Both the position numbers and the translations under genes were made by a program. The notes beneath the pieces are model-generated. The model saw only the letters and a program-made list of their open reading frames with translations. It was not told the origin of the DNA and did no database searches. Positions 1-9,510 of a stretch of 64,000 bases of DNA are shown piece by piece (positions within the stretch are counted from its first letter, which is position 1; every line of letters starts with the position of its first letter). Origin of the DNA: Cellulophaga sp. Hel_I_12 (GTDB taxonomy: Bacteria > Bacteroidota > Bacteroidia > Flavobacteriales > Flavobacteriaceae); the NCBI RefSeq assembly GCF_000799565.1, contig NZ_JUHB01000001.1:1987501-2051500 (forward strand). The letters run 5' to 3'.

Positions 1-1
1 G

Positions 2-1303
2 CCTTTATTATTCTTTACTGCTGTTTTTTTATACCTCTATAAAAAGTTTATCGCCTCACCTACTCTCTCTATTGCCGTAGTATTAGGACTCAGCATGAGC
101 GCCTTGATGTATAGTAAATACCATGCCGTTTTAGTGATTATTTTTGTATTGCTATCGAACTTAAAACTAGTCACCAATAAGCTTGCTTGGCTCGCTGTTG
201 GGGTTGCTTTGCTTGGGTACTTTCCTCATTTTATGTGGTTGTACGAGAATGACTTTGTTTCGATACAATACCATCTTTTTGAACGTCCCAACAGGGGGTA
301 TGATTTTAATGACTTTACACTAGGTTTTTTTCTAAATCTATTAGCGCTTTTTGGCTTTACTTTCTTTTGGATTTACAAGGCACTATTAAAAACAAAACCT
401 ACCGATTTATTCCAAAAGGCTTTATTGTTTTTAACCTATGGTACCATCATCTTCTTTTTTATTTCAAGTCTTAACCGGAGAATACAGACCCAATGGATGA
501 TTGTCATATCAATTTCGTTGGCGGTTATTGCCTTTAATTATATGTTAGAAAATGAAAATGCCAGAAAATGGATTTTTAGAATGGGTGTGTTAAATATTGT
601 GCTTTTAACATTTGGCCGATTTGCACTTGTTTTTGAAGAAATTTCGCCAATACATTATGAGGCCCATGGGAACCAAGAATGGGCGACAACAATAGCAGAA
701 AAAGTTGGAAAAACACCTGTGGTTTTTGAAAATTCGTACCGAAACGCACCCATGTATGCTTTTTATAGTGGACACATCGCATTTTCTTTAAATAATGTCA
801 TGTACCGTCGAAATCAGTATTCTATTGACGATAGTGAAGCTAAAGTTCAACATCAGAAAATAGTATATATTTCAGAATATGCAGAAACCGGTGATATAGC
901 GGTAGACCTGCCCAAACAAAAACATGGCTTTGGTTCGTATATTGAAAATTTTGAATCGTTCAGAAAACTAAGGGTCCTGGTGGAGCAAAAAGAAGTTTCC
1001 ATAAAAGCAGAAAAAGACATCATGTTTAAGCTTTACAATCCTTATGAAGAAAACATTAGCTTGGAAAAATTAAAATTTACTGTGGCCTATCACAACCAGT
1101 ATAAAAGACCAGAAGAAATAGTAGCGATTGACGTTATACCACAAAATTTAGCCGCCACAGAATTAAAGGCAAAAGATACCCTGTTTTATAGTTTTAAATT
1201 GCCGAAATTTAGCATGAAAAATCCTGGGTATTTTAAGATTGCTATTTCTGAAAATGGCTTGTTCCCTGGTATGAATGGGGACAATATAAAATTAGTAGAT
1301 TAG
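2..1303 (+). CDS. Glycosyltransferase family 39-like membrane protein, 5' partial
   Basis: The reading frame is open from the first complete codon of the window, so the start lies upstream. The visible part begins with hydrophobic segments and the stretch SALMYSKYHAVL, which resembles the conserved SKYHG-like segment of Bacteroidota GT39/ArnT-type glycosyltransferases. Further membrane spans follow to about residue 180, then a soluble C-terminal domain. Members transfer sugars from polyprenyl-phosphate carriers at the cytoplasmic membrane; the substrate here cannot be told. The catalytic acidic residues of the first periplasmic loop would be in the missing N-terminus. Family call good, exact role open. 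Confidence 0.75.
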   Translation, partial: PLLFFTAVFLYLYKKFIASPTLSIAVVLGLSMSALMYSKYHAVLVIIFVLLSNLKLVTNKLAWLAVGVALLGYFPHFMWLYENDFVSIQYHLFERPNRGYDFNDFTLGFFLNLLALFGFTFFWIYKALLKTKPTDLFQKALLFLTYGTIIFFFISSLNRRIQTQWMIVISISLAVIAFNYMLENENARKWIFRMGVLNIVLLTFGRFALVFEEISPIHYEAHGNQEWATTIAEKVGKTPVVFENSYRNAPMYAFYSGHIAFSLNNVMYRRNQYSIDDSEAKVQHQKIVYISEYAETGDIAVDLPKQKHGFGSYIENFESFRKLRVLVEQKEVSIKAEKDIMFKLYNPYEENISLEKLKFTVAYHNQYKRPEEIVAIDVIPQNLAATELKAKDTLFYSFKLPKFSMKNPGYFKIAISENGLFPGMNGDNIKLVD

Positions 1304-1360
1304 AAAATAGCCTAAAATTATTTCAAGAATACTACTTTTAGCGCTTTAAAATTTTTAAAA

Positions 1361-2020
1361 ATGAATAACGCTGTATTACGAACATTAGAAGATATAGACT
1401 GGATCACCATAATTCTGGGCTGTAGCGTTTTATTTCTAGTGATAGCCAAGCAATTGTTTTATAGCCGTTTTACCAACTTTATGATCCTCCCTTTTAATAA
1501 CAAGTACATTTTTATGTATAATAAAAAAGAGAAATTGTTACATTGGTTTACCATTTTGCTTTCTATTTTTCAAATCTTAAATTTTGCCTTATTTATTTAT
1601 TTGTTAAGTGATATATTTCCGAGCCGTAGTTCTAGCCAAGTGCCCTATTTGTTTTATAGTATTATAGGATTTTTGCTTATTTTTTTTATAAGTAAGGTTT
1701 TATTGCAACTAGCAAATGGTCTCATTTTTAATATAAGTGATATCATTAGCGAATACCTCTTTAAAAAAATATCGTATTTAAACTATAGTGGATTGGTCAT
1801 GTTTATGGCCAACATCTTATTAACTTATGTCTTAAAAGATTCAAAAGCTGTCGTTTACGTAAGTGGATTTTTAATTTTACTCATAAATACGATAGGATTA
1901 GTCATTGTATTACGAAATCATCAAAAATTGATAGCCAATAATTTTTTCTATTTTATTTTGTACCTTTGCACACTCGAAATAACACCCTTGGTGCTAATTG
2001 GAGATTACTTTAAAGACTGA
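1361..2020 (+). CDS. DUF4271 domain membrane protein
   Basis: A 219-residue protein with about six hydrophobic segments and few charged residues, matching in size and layout the DUF4271 proteins that sit directly upstream of uroporphyrinogen-III synthase in many Bacteroidota. It ends 5 bases before hemD, so the two are probably co-transcribed. No catalytic motif is visible and no function is known for the family; the fixed neighbourhood suggests a link to heme or porphyrin metabolism, but that is inference. A TACTTTTA sequence about 25 bases upstream resembles the -7 promoter box. Confidence 0.75.
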   Translation: MNNAVLRTLEDIDWITIILGCSVLFLVIAKQLFYSRFTNFMILPFNNKYIFMYNKKEKLLHWFTILLSIFQILNFALFIYLLSDIFPSRSSSQVPYLFYSIIGFLLIFFISKVLLQLANGLIFNISDIISEYLFKKISYLNYSGLVMFMANILLTYVLKDSKAVVYVSGFLILLINTIGLVIVLRNHQKLIANNFFYFILYLCTLEITPLVLIGDYFKD

Positions 2021-2025
2021 TACCT

Positions 2026-2772
2026 ATGAAAGTAAAAACGATTTTGGTTTCTCAACCAGAACCGAAAATGGAAAACTCTCCGTATTCTCGGCTAATTGAT
2101 AAAGAAAAAGTAAAGGTAGATTTTAGACCTTTTATTCATGTGGAGGGCGTAGATGCTAAGAATGTCAGGCAGCAAAAAATTGATTTAAACAATTTTACGG
2201 CTATCATTTTAACGAGTAGAAATTCTGTTGATCATTTTTTTAGATTAGCTGAAGAAATGCGTTTTAAAGTTCCTGATACTATGAAATATTTTTGTCAGTC
2301 TGAAGCCGTTGCTTATTACTTACAGAAGTATGTGGTCTACAGAAAGCGCAAAATTTATGTAGGGAAAATGAATTTTCAAGACCTTACTCCTTTATTCAAA
2401 AAATATAAGGAAGAGAAATTTTTACTACCCTCGTCTGATGTTCTAAAACCCATAGTTCCTGAAACTTTAGATGCTTTAGGCGTTAATTGGATTAGAGGCA
2501 TTTTTTATAAAACAGTCGTGAGTGACCTGTCTGATTTAAAAGATGTGTATTATGATATTTTGGTCTTCTTTAGCCCGTCAGGAATACAGTCTTTACTTAA
2601 AAATTTCCCTGATTTTAAACAAAACGAAACAAGAATTGCTGTTTTTGGTAACTCTACCGTTAACGCAGCTACCGAAGCTGGTTTAAGAATTGATATCAAG
2701 GCACCTACGCCTGAAACACCTTCAATGACTATGGCCTTACAAAAATACATTACAAGCGCTAATAAAAAATAA
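2026..2772 (+). CDS. hemD: Uroporphyrinogen-III synthase
   Basis: 248 residues, the usual length of the two-domain HemD fold. HemD closes linear hydroxymethylbilane with inversion of ring D to give uroporphyrinogen III, the precursor of heme and siroheme. Typical features are the segment FTAIILTSRNSVDHFF near residue 60 (like the conserved TSxxAV region) and, near the C-terminus, FSPSGIQSLL followed by AVFGNSTVNAATEAGL, which match the second-domain signature. It follows DUF4271 closely and is followed by a clear terminator, so it ends its operon. Sequence conservation in HemD is low, but the context supports the call. Confidence 0.85.
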   Translation: MKVKTILVSQPEPKMENSPYSRLIDKEKVKVDFRPFIHVEGVDAKNVRQQKIDLNNFTAIILTSRNSVDHFFRLAEEMRFKVPDTMKYFCQSEAVAYYLQKYVVYRKRKIYVGKMNFQDLTPLFKKYKEEKFLLPSSDVLKPIVPETLDALGVNWIRGIFYKTVVSDLSDLKDVYYDILVFFSPSGIQSLLKNFPDFKQNETRIAVFGNSTVNAATEAGLRIDIKAPTPETPSMTMALQKYITSANKK

Positions 2773-2793
2773 GATTGTAGTTGACATAAAAAT

Positions 2794-2818
2794 GCCTCTT
2801 TTTTCAAGAGGCTTTTTT
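2794..2818 (+). terminator. Rho-independent terminator after hemD
   Basis: Seven-base-pair stem gcctctt/aagaggc with a five-base loop followed by six T residues, 22 bases after the hemD stop. The same stem sequence recurs downstream of pckA (4312-4329). Confidence 0.85.
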
Positions 2819-2856
2819 ATGTCAATGAAGATACATGTGCCAAGATATACTTGTAT

Positions 2857-3717
2857 TTATTTACGCTTATGTTTGGGTTCCCAAATCAGTCTCACAAAAG
2901 AGCTTAATCTTTCATTTTCCCTACTCACAGGAATTCCTGCTACGATTCCTATTAATAAGTTCTCGGCAATTCCTAAGCGCATTTGAGGACGCAAAGTCAT
3001 ATCAAAATCATTTTGATCAAAGGTTTTGTTCAATTCAACACCAATAAAATTTCGCGTACCGGATATCATATAATGAAAACTTGTGTTGACATCATAGGTG
3101 GTGTGTACTTTATTTGAACTAAAATGCTGTTCCAACTTTGGCCCGGTATATATCAAGGAATGAAAATTGCTTCCCCAACGCTTGGCCACTACAAAAAATG
3201 GATTATACACATTTCCTTTTATAAATGGGTCTCCGAAATTTCTAAAATCAGACAGTTCAAACTCATTGATGTAACCAATTGCCATTGACATCGCCATTGG
3301 CGCATTCACAAAGAAGGTCCATTGCGTAGCTATTTTGATGCTGTTTAATTGATTTGAAGGAACTGAGCCTAATTCCGTTTCAAGAGCGCGTGTATAAAAG
3401 GTAAAGGGTAATTCAACTTCAAAACCTAGTCTATCAATAGGTGCCCATTCATACTCTACTAGGGCTTCATAAGAATCAAATCTTAAGTTATCTGTTAAAC
3501 CTAAGCCTACATTCCACTCTTTCTCTCCTTTTCTTGCACCTAAATCACGTATCAGGTCGATGTAAAGCGGTTCGGCGTGTAACACTTTATCGGGTTCTTG
3601 GTAGTCTTCTACGTGTTGAATATAAAGGCTATCTTTTTCTGAATTAGTAATTTGTGCAGCTGCATAAGAGCAGGATACCAATAGCATAAATACTATTAAT
3701 GATGTTTTTATGTACAT
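2857..3717 (-). CDS. Predicted outer-membrane beta-barrel protein, unknown function
   Basis: 286 residues starting with a signal peptide (MYIKTSLIVFMLLVSC.. ending near AAAQ). The mature protein begins with HAEPLYIDLIRDLGARKGE, a segment I recognise from a conserved but uncharacterised Bacteroidota family. It continues with alternating polar and aromatic residues typical of beta strands (for example FEVELPFTFY, WNVGLGLTDN) and ends in RLIWEPK. I infer an outer-membrane barrel or a periplasmic beta-rich protein. Relatives are sometimes given misleading enzyme names; I see no enzymatic motif. It stands alone between hemD, which converges on it, and a small membrane-anchored gene. Confidence 0.6.
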   Translation of the reverse strand: MYIKTSLIVFMLLVSCSYAAAQITNSEKDSLYIQHVEDYQEPDKVLHAEPLYIDLIRDLGARKGEKEWNVGLGLTDNLRFDSYEALVEYEWAPIDRLGFEVELPFTFYTRALETELGSVPSNQLNSIKIATQWTFFVNAPMAMSMAIGYINEFELSDFRNFGDPFIKGNVYNPFFVVAKRWGSNFHSLIYTGPKLEQHFSSNKVHTTYDVNTSFHYMISGTRNFIGVELNKTFDQNDFDMTLRPQMRLGIAENLLIGIVAGIPVSRENERLSSFVRLIWEPKHKRK

Positions 3718-3797
3718 TTTTGATTTGTTTTTTAAGAATAATAAAATTATCCCAGCACTATTTTAGTTGCGGGAAGTAGTCAAGTCGTAAAAACAAA

Positions 3798-4184
3798 TCA
3801 ATTCTTGGGCGGAGGAGTATCTAGTTTTCCAAATCCTTTCACCAGATTAGTGTTATAATCCGTAAAGTTTTGCACTGTTAGTGCATCGTTTTCTTTATGT
3901 AAAATTGAATATATAAGGTAATGATGAATTAAATCAATTTTAATAGTCGTTTTTGTGATAGGCTCGTCTGTATCACTGTCATCATATTCTTCTATAGCAT
4001 TTTCATATCCTAAAACAAGTTCAACGACCATTTCAATAATACTTTCTTGGTCATTGATCGATAAATCTTCAGGAATGTTTAAGGGGTTATGATCTACTGT
4101 ATCAACACTGATGTTGAGCAGATAAAGCCCCATTAGTCCCCAAAGGATTTTAATAAATAAATTATTTTTTATTTTACGAATCAA
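3798..4184 (-). CDS. Hypothetical protein with N-terminal membrane anchor
   Basis: 128 residues; I do not recognise the family. One hydrophobic segment near residues 8-26 (ILWGLMGLYLLNISV) suggests an uncleaved membrane anchor or signal peptide, followed by an acidic soluble part (YENAIEEYDDSDTDEP) and a Pro-rich tail. The frame opens with TTG at its 5' end; an in-frame ATG lies inside the hydrophobic segment, so TTG is the more sensible start because it keeps the basic N-terminus (IRKIKNN). It lies between two minus-strand genes with no visible promoter box. Confidence 0.5.
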   Translation of the reverse strand: MIRKIKNNLFIKILWGLMGLYLLNISVDTVDHNPLNIPEDLSINDQESIIEMVVELVLGYENAIEEYDDSDTDEPITKTTIKIDLIHHYLIYSILHKENDALTVQNFTDYNTNLVKGFGKLDTPPPKN

Positions 4185-4302
4185 TACTCAAAATTAAAAT
4201 TCTTTTGTCCCTATGCTTTAGGCAAAGAAAACAACGGGCTAAAAAAATATTCCAAAATCAAAAATACCAACTTTTTTAAAACAAAAAACAAAAAGATTTG
4301 CC

Positions 4303-4330
4303 AAAAAAAAAGCCTCTTTTTTAAGAGGCT
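4303..4330 (-). terminator. Terminator after pckA
   Basis: Stem gcctctt/aagaggc (4312-4318 with 4323-4329) with a four-base loop. Runs of A before it and T after it let it act on both strands; on the minus strand it ends pckA. Confidence 0.85.
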
Positions 4331-4338
4331 TTTTTTAA

Positions 4339-5946
4339 TTAAAATCCGTAACGCTGCGGACCGCCACGTCTTATTTCTTCACTCGCATAAGCTTCGAACT
4401 TTTTAAAGTTTTCACGGAATGCGTTTGATAATTTAAAGGCTGTCGTATAATACTTTTCATCGTCATTCCAAGTGGCTCTCGGACTTAAAACTTCCGTTGG
4501 CACTCCTGGACATTCTCTTGGTTGCGCTACTCCAAAAACAGAATGTATACTATAGGTGTCATAGGAATAGGGGCCTAAATCACCATTTAGTACTGCAGTA
4601 ATCATGGCGCGCGTATATTTTAATTTCATACGCGTACCTACACCATAAGGACCACCGGTCCATCCTGTATTTATTAACCAAACATTCACGCCTGCTTCCT
4701 GCATTTTTTTACTTAACATTTCAGCGTATTTTGCCGGATGTAATGGCATAAAAGGTGCTCCAAAACAAGCAGAAAAATTAGGAGTTGGCTCTACAACACC
4801 TGCTTCTGTACCGGCTACTTTAGCCGTATAACCTGAAATAAAATGATATGCCGCTTGACTAGGTGTTAACTTTGAGATAGGAGGCAGAACGCCAAAAGCA
4901 TCTGCCGTTAAGAAAAATATGTTTTTAGGGTTTTTCCCGATAGAGGGTTCCTGAATATTGTCGATATGGTAAATGGGGTAACTCACCCTAGTGTTTTGAG
5001 TGATGCTCGTATCTTCAAAATCAACCACACCTTGAGCGTTCATGATAACGTTTTCTAACAAGGCACCTTTTTTAATCGCCCCGTAAATTTCAGGCTCGTT
5101 TTCTGCTGATAGATTAATTACTTTTGCGTAACAACCACCTTCAAAATTAAAAACGGTGTTTTCATTGGTCCATCCATGTTCATCATCACCAATTAATTTT
5201 CTGTTAGGATCCGCTGATAAGGTTGTTTTTCCAGTTCCTGATAAGCCAAAGAAAATAGCCGTATCACCGTCTTTACCAACGTTTGCCGAACAATGCATCG
5301 GCAAGGTGTTTTTATACACCGGTAAAATAAAGTTTAAGGCAGAAAAAATTCCTTTTTTAATTTCTCCTGTATATCCTGTACCTCCAATTAAAGCAATTTT
5401 TTTTGAAAAATTTAAAATCGCAAAGTTATGCTGCCGCGTACCATCGATTGCTGCATCTGCCATAAAACCCGGCGCATTTATCACTGTCCATTCTGGATCA
5501 AAACCAACCAAATCCTCATCTGTTGGCCTTAAAAACATATTATAGGCAAACATATTAGACCATGGATATTCATTGATGACGCGGATATTTAATTTATAGG
5601 CTGGATCTGCACAGGCATAACAATCACGTACAAAGAGTTCTTTTTCATTGAGATAGGCAATTACTTTATCATAAAGCGCATCAAATGCCTTTGGTTCAAA
5701 TGGGATATTAATATTTCCCCACCAAACTTTGTCTTCGGTTATTTCGTCTTTTACAATAAAGCGATCCATCGGAGATCTGCCCGTAAATTCTCCGGTATCG
5801 ACAGCTAAAGCTCCTGTAGAAGCCTCTTTTCCCATTCCTTTTTCTACAGTAATTTGATGCAGTTCATTAGGAGTTAATTGATACTGAATTTTGTCGGTAT
5901 GAATACCATAATCAGATAACGAAATCGTTTTCGCGACTTTACTCAT
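4339..5946 (-). CDS. pckA: Phosphoenolpyruvate carboxykinase (ATP)
   Basis: 535 residues, standard length for the ATP-type enzyme, which converts oxaloacetate plus ATP to phosphoenolpyruvate, CO2 and ADP in gluconeogenesis. Visible motifs: substrate-site TGRSP (residues 55-59), the P-loop GLSGTGKTT (234-242) and the metal-binding LIGDDEHGW (251-259). All key residues appear intact. It is a single-gene unit with a -7 box (TAATTTTG) about 30 bases upstream and a strong terminator downstream. Cytoplasmic. Confidence 0.98.
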   Translation of the reverse strand: MSKVAKTISLSDYGIHTDKIQYQLTPNELHQITVEKGMGKEASTGALAVDTGEFTGRSPMDRFIVKDEITEDKVWWGNINIPFEPKAFDALYDKVIAYLNEKELFVRDCYACADPAYKLNIRVINEYPWSNMFAYNMFLRPTDEDLVGFDPEWTVINAPGFMADAAIDGTRQHNFAILNFSKKIALIGGTGYTGEIKKGIFSALNFILPVYKNTLPMHCSANVGKDGDTAIFFGLSGTGKTTLSADPNRKLIGDDEHGWTNENTVFNFEGGCYAKVINLSAENEPEIYGAIKKGALLENVIMNAQGVVDFEDTSITQNTRVSYPIYHIDNIQEPSIGKNPKNIFFLTADAFGVLPPISKLTPSQAAYHFISGYTAKVAGTEAGVVEPTPNFSACFGAPFMPLHPAKYAEMLSKKMQEAGVNVWLINTGWTGGPYGVGTRMKLKYTRAMITAVLNGDLGPYSYDTYSIHSVFGVAQPRECPGVPTEVLSPRATWNDDEKYYTTAFKLSNAFRENFKKFEAYASEEIRRGGPQRYGF

Positions 5947-5976
5947 GTCTTAGAAGATTTATAAGTTGTAATGGGT

Positions 5977-5984
5977 CAAAATTA
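5977..5984 (-). promoter_or_regulatory. Candidate -7 promoter box of pckA
   Basis: On the minus strand this reads TAATTTTG, matching the Bacteroidota consensus TAnnTTTG, about 30 bases from the pckA start. I see no TTG at the expected 17-23 base spacing, so only the -7 element is supported. Confidence 0.5.
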
Positions 5985-6023
5985 TTGAATTTATAATTGA
6001 TACCATATTTTTTTCGTTAATAT

Positions 6024-6410
6024 CTATTTAAAATCTTTTAAACAACGGATTCCTAGTAGCGCCCAACCGGCAATTAAAAGCGTTCCACCAATCGGTGTAA
6101 TTAGTCCAATAACCTTAAAATCAAAACTTGTTAATGCATTTGTTGCTAAAGCATAAATCGAAAATGAAAACAACACCACCCCTATAGTAAGCATCCAATA
6201 CACCAGTTTTTTACTTTTTTCTGGTATTTTCGTAAGCCCGCCTAAGACCAATAATAAAAGTGCGTGATACATTTGATACGTAACACCAGTTTTAAAAGTC
6301 TCCATAGCTTCAGTGCTTATTAAATTTTTTAAACCATGCGAGGCAAAAGCCCCTAAAATAACGGCTACTATTCCAAAGAAAATTCCAGTGCTAAAAATTG
6401 TTTTGTTCAT
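6024..6410 (-). CDS. DUF423 family membrane protein
   Basis: 128 residues with four hydrophobic helices and the family-typical N-terminus FGIVAVILGAFASHGLK, in which GAFxxHGL is the DUF423 (YgdD-like) signature. Small inner-membrane proteins of unknown function. It sits 77 bases upstream of pckA on the same strand. It is divergent from the saccharopine dehydrogenase-like gene, with a -7 type box (TATATTTG at 6441-6434) in between that would serve it. Confidence 0.85.
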   Translation of the reverse strand: MNKTIFSTGIFFGIVAVILGAFASHGLKNLISTEAMETFKTGVTYQMYHALLLLVLGGLTKIPEKSKKLVYWMLTIGVVLFSFSIYALATNALTSFDFKVIGLITPIGGTLLIAGWALLGIRCLKDFK

Positions 6411-6494
6411 AACTAAAATGATTGTTATTTTTACAAATATAACAATTGTTGCTTTTTTTATTTTAATTGATTTCTCTTATAAAGATACAAAACT

Positions 6495-7868
6495 ATGCTA
6501 AGAAACATACTCATCATTGGTGCAGGAAAATCAACTTCTTACCTATTAGATTATTTTTTTGAGAAAGCAGAGCAAGAGCAGTTGCAGTTAACCATAGCGG
6601 ATGTAAATACCGATACCATTCCTGTAAAGTTTAAGCAGCACCCTAATTTTGAAGTGGTTTGTTTAGATATTTTTAATACCCCTGACCGACAAAAACTAAT
6701 TCAAAAAGCAGCTATAGTGATATCGATGCTTCCTGCGAGTTTGCATATGAATGTCGCAAAAGATTGCATTGCATTTAGCAAACATTTAGTAACAGCTTCT
6801 TATGTGAGTGATGAAATACAAGGTTTAGATCAACAAGCAAAAGATAAAGGTTTAGTCTTTATGAATGAAATTGGTCTCGATCCAGGTGTGGATCATATGA
6901 GCGCCATAAAAATCATCAATAAAATTAAAGAAAAAGGAGGTAAATTACTCTTGTTCGAATCTTCTACTGGTGGTTTAGTCGCTCCGGAAAGTGATACCAA
7001 CTTGTGGAATTATAAGTTTACTTGGAACCCAAGAAATGTCGTAGTTGCTGGTCAAGGAGGTACTGCTAAATTTATTCAAGAAGGCACCTATAAATATATA
7101 CCCTATCATAAATTATTTAGAAGAACAGAATTTATAAGCATTGAAGGCTATGGAAAGTTTGAAATTTATGCGAATCGCGATTCTTTAAAATATAGAGAAG
7201 CGTATGGCCTGTCTAACGTATTAACCTTGTACAGAGGAACGATACGGCGTGTTGGTTTTTCTAAGGCGTGGAATATGTTTGTACAACTTGGACTTACCGA
7301 TGATAGCTATACTATTGAGAATTCTGAAGGGATGAGCTATAGAGAATTTGTAAATCATTTTCTACCCTACTCCCCAACAGATAGTGTAGAACTAAAACTG
7401 CGCTATTACCTTAAAATTGATCAGGATGATGTGATGTGGGAAAAACTGCTCGAATTAAATTTATTTGATGCGAATAAAAAAATAACTTTAAAAAATGCAA
7501 CCCCTGCTCAAATTCTACAAAAAATATTAGAAGATAGTTGGACTTTAGCGGACACCGATAAAGATATGATTGTCATGTATCATAAATTTGGATACGAGTT
7601 GAAAGGTGAAAAGAAACAAATAGACTCACATATGGTTGTTATTGGCGAAAACAGAACCCATACCGCAATGGCAAAAACCGTCGGCCTTCCTGTTGCTATC
7701 GCCACCTTACTCATCCTCAATAAAAAAATAACAACGGCTGGTGTTCAAATTCCGCTTCATAAAGAGGTTTATGAACCTATTCTTGACGAATTAACGAACT
7801 ACGGGGTTGTTTTTAAAGAAATTGAAGTTCCTTATTTGGGATATAATCCAGAATCGGTAGCAGGTTAA
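6495..7868 (+). CDS. Saccharopine dehydrogenase family protein
   Basis: 457 residues. The N-terminal Rossmann fold is marked by ILIIGAGKSTSYLLDY (residues 5-20), a slightly altered GxGxxG. The central part holds NEIGLDPGVDHMSA, the hallmark of saccharopine dehydrogenase/reductase (LYS9-like) enzymes acting in lysine metabolism. The C-terminal part contains THTAMAKTVGLPVAIA, also conserved in the family. Length and motifs suggest a functional oxidoreductase, probably saccharopine-glutamate forming or cleaving. An Lrp-type regulator follows and alanine dehydrogenase lies 2 kb away, consistent with an amino-acid catabolism neighbourhood. Confidence 0.88.
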   Translation: MLRNILIIGAGKSTSYLLDYFFEKAEQEQLQLTIADVNTDTIPVKFKQHPNFEVVCLDIFNTPDRQKLIQKAAIVISMLPASLHMNVAKDCIAFSKHLVTASYVSDEIQGLDQQAKDKGLVFMNEIGLDPGVDHMSAIKIINKIKEKGGKLLLFESSTGGLVAPESDTNLWNYKFTWNPRNVVVAGQGGTAKFIQEGTYKYIPYHKLFRRTEFISIEGYGKFEIYANRDSLKYREAYGLSNVLTLYRGTIRRVGFSKAWNMFVQLGLTDDSYTIENSEGMSYREFVNHFLPYSPTDSVELKLRYYLKIDQDDVMWEKLLELNLFDANKKITLKNATPAQILQKILEDSWTLADTDKDMIVMYHKFGYELKGEKKQIDSHMVVIGENRTHTAMAKTVGLPVAIATLLILNKKITTAGVQIPLHKEVYEPILDELTNYGVVFKEIEVPYLGYNPESVAG

Positions 7869-7971
7869 ATTTTTATACCATTTTAAGAAATATCCTTCCT
7901 AATTAAAACAAATTAGCTATATTTAATTTTAAATGAAATATATTCTGTGTTTTTAACTACCATATGCACTA

Positions 7972-7997
7972 TTTAAATTCTAATTTGGGAATTTAAA
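7972..7997. repeat. Inverted repeat upstream of the Lrp gene
   Basis: Nine-base arms tttaaattc and gaatttaaa separated by eight bases, in the 268-base gap between the saccharopine dehydrogenase-like gene and the Lrp regulator. Lrp-type proteins often bind AT-rich dyads near their own promoters, so this is a candidate operator. No T tract follows it, which argues against a terminator. Confidence 0.4.
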
Positions 7998-8136
7998 CGT
8001 TATAATAGGGCATTCAAAACGTATCCTATGCAGCACTTTTTACTTTGAAAAAAAGCTCTCTGTTTTTTTGATGTATAAAGGAAAAAATACTTGCGCTGAC
8101 ATGTACATAGCTACTAAAAAAGAGGAACCATAAAAA

Positions 8137-8607
8137 ATGAAGTCTACCAAAGAAAATGTCAAGATTGACGGTATCGATAAGAAAATTTTACGCTTTTTAA
8201 TGTCTGATGCGCGTAAACCTGTTTTAGAAATTGCGCGAAATATTGGAATTTCGGGAGCAGCCATTCATCAGCGACTTAGAAAATTAGAAAATTCTGGCTT
8301 AATTGTAGGTTCTAAATTTATGATCAATCCAAAAGCATTAGGCTATTCTACCATGGCCTATGTAGGTATTTATTTGGATAAAGCTATGAGTAACCCACTC
8401 GCTGTAAAAGAGCTAGAAAAAATTCCTGAAGTATTAGAATGTCACTATACCACAGGAAATTGGTCTATTTTAATCAAAGTATTGTGTCGAGACAATGAGC
8501 ATTTAATGCAGGTGCTCAATAATAATATTCAGCAAATAGGTGGCGTATCAAGAACCGAAACCTTTATATCTCTCGATCAACAAATAGAACGGCAGATTAC
8601 CATTTAA
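8137..8607 (+). CDS. Lrp/AsnC family transcriptional regulator
   Basis: 156 residues. The N-terminal winged helix has the signature IDKKILRFLMSDARKPVLEIA followed by the recognition helix region ISGAAIHQRLRKLENSGLI (split here into family blocks). The rest is the RAM/AsnC effector domain (about residues 70-150) that binds amino acids and builds dimers and octamers. Its place between a saccharopine dehydrogenase-like gene and alanine dehydrogenase makes these plausible targets; in many bacteria Lrp homologues control ald. That regulatory link is inference. A convergent terminator follows. Confidence 0.95.
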   Translation: MKSTKENVKIDGIDKKILRFLMSDARKPVLEIARNIGISGAAIHQRLRKLENSGLIVGSKFMINPKALGYSTMAYVGIYLDKAMSNPLAVKELEKIPEVLECHYTTGNWSILIKVLCRDNEHLMQVLNNNIQQIGGVSRTETFISLDQQIERQITI

Positions 8608-8680
8608 TAAACGCCATAAAGTGCCGTAAGTATAGCTGCCGCTAAAGCACACAAGGATATTATTTGTAATCACCTAGTAA

Positions 8681-8712
8681 AAAAAAAGAACTCTTGTTTT
8701 TAGAGTTCTTTC
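8681..8712. terminator. Bidirectional terminator between lrp and zinc protease genes
   Basis: Stem gaactct/agagttc (8688-8694 with 8702-8708) flanked by an A run on the left and a T-rich tail on the right, between two convergent genes. Confidence 0.8.
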
Positions 8713-8742
8713 TTTTATAGCTATATTATCAACTTGTTTTTA

Positions 8743-9441
8743 TTAATCCCTACTACCTCCAAATACTTGGATAGCCCAATAGGCCAGGGTCGCTAAAGAT
8801 CCAATAGCAGCCACCAAATAGGTTCTTGCCGCCCATTTTAAAGCATCTTCTGAACCTTTATATTCTTCGGGCGTCACTATATTTTTAGCCTTTAACCATG
8901 CTAAAGCTCTGTTACTCGCGTCATATTCTACAGGCAAAGTAATAAAACTAAAAAGTGTAGCCATACCCATCATTATAAGCCCAGCAATTGCGACATAATA
9001 GCCTAAGCCAACACCTGCGGCGGCGCCTAACATAAGTCCGCCAAAAACAACCCACATAGACATGCTAGAAGTAATACTCACTATGGGTACCAATTTAGAA
9101 CGCAGGGTTAACCATTCATAAGCCTGTGCATGCTGTACAGCGTGACCTACTTCATGAGCTGAAACAGCGGCAGCCGAAGCATTTCTTTGATTATAAACCC
9201 CTTCACTTAAATTCACTGTTTTGTTAGCAGGATTGTAATGATCGGTCAACATTCCGGCTGTGGAAATCACTTTTACGTCACGAATACCATGATCTGACAA
9301 CATCTTTTCTGCTATTTCAGCACCACTCATGCCATTTCGCAAATGAACTTGAGAATAATGCTTAAACTTACTTTTTAATTTGTTACTCACCAACCAACTT
9401 ACTAGGGCAATTCCCCCTATCAATATCCAATATATCATCAT
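8743..9441 (-). CDS. Membrane zinc metallopeptidase (YugP-like)
   Basis: 232 residues. An N-terminal membrane segment (IYWILIGGIALVSWLV) is followed by a soluble part with the zinc motif HEVGHAVQH (near residue 97), then two strong membrane helices (about 130-170) and a final one near the C-terminus. This order is that of the neutral zinc metallopeptidase family 2 represented by B. subtilis YugP. The HExxH glutamate and both histidines are present, so activity is likely; substrates are unknown. It lies downstream of alanine dehydrogenase on the same strand but is separated from it by a terminator-like hairpin, so it probably has its own promoter. Confidence 0.88.
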   Translation of the reverse strand: MMIYWILIGGIALVSWLVSNKLKSKFKHYSQVHLRNGMSGAEIAEKMLSDHGIRDVKVISTAGMLTDHYNPANKTVNLSEGVYNQRNASAAAVSAHEVGHAVQHAQAYEWLTLRSKLVPIVSITSSMSMWVVFGGLMLGAAAGVGLGYYVAIAGLIMMGMATLFSFITLPVEYDASNRALAWLKAKNIVTPEEYKGSEDALKWAARTYLVAAIGSLATLAYWAIQVFGGSRD

Positions 9442-9510
9442 AATTTTATCGCTTTAAAAAAATAAATATAGTAAAGTTTTTCATTTTGCTTACTATCTCT
9501 TAACAGTATA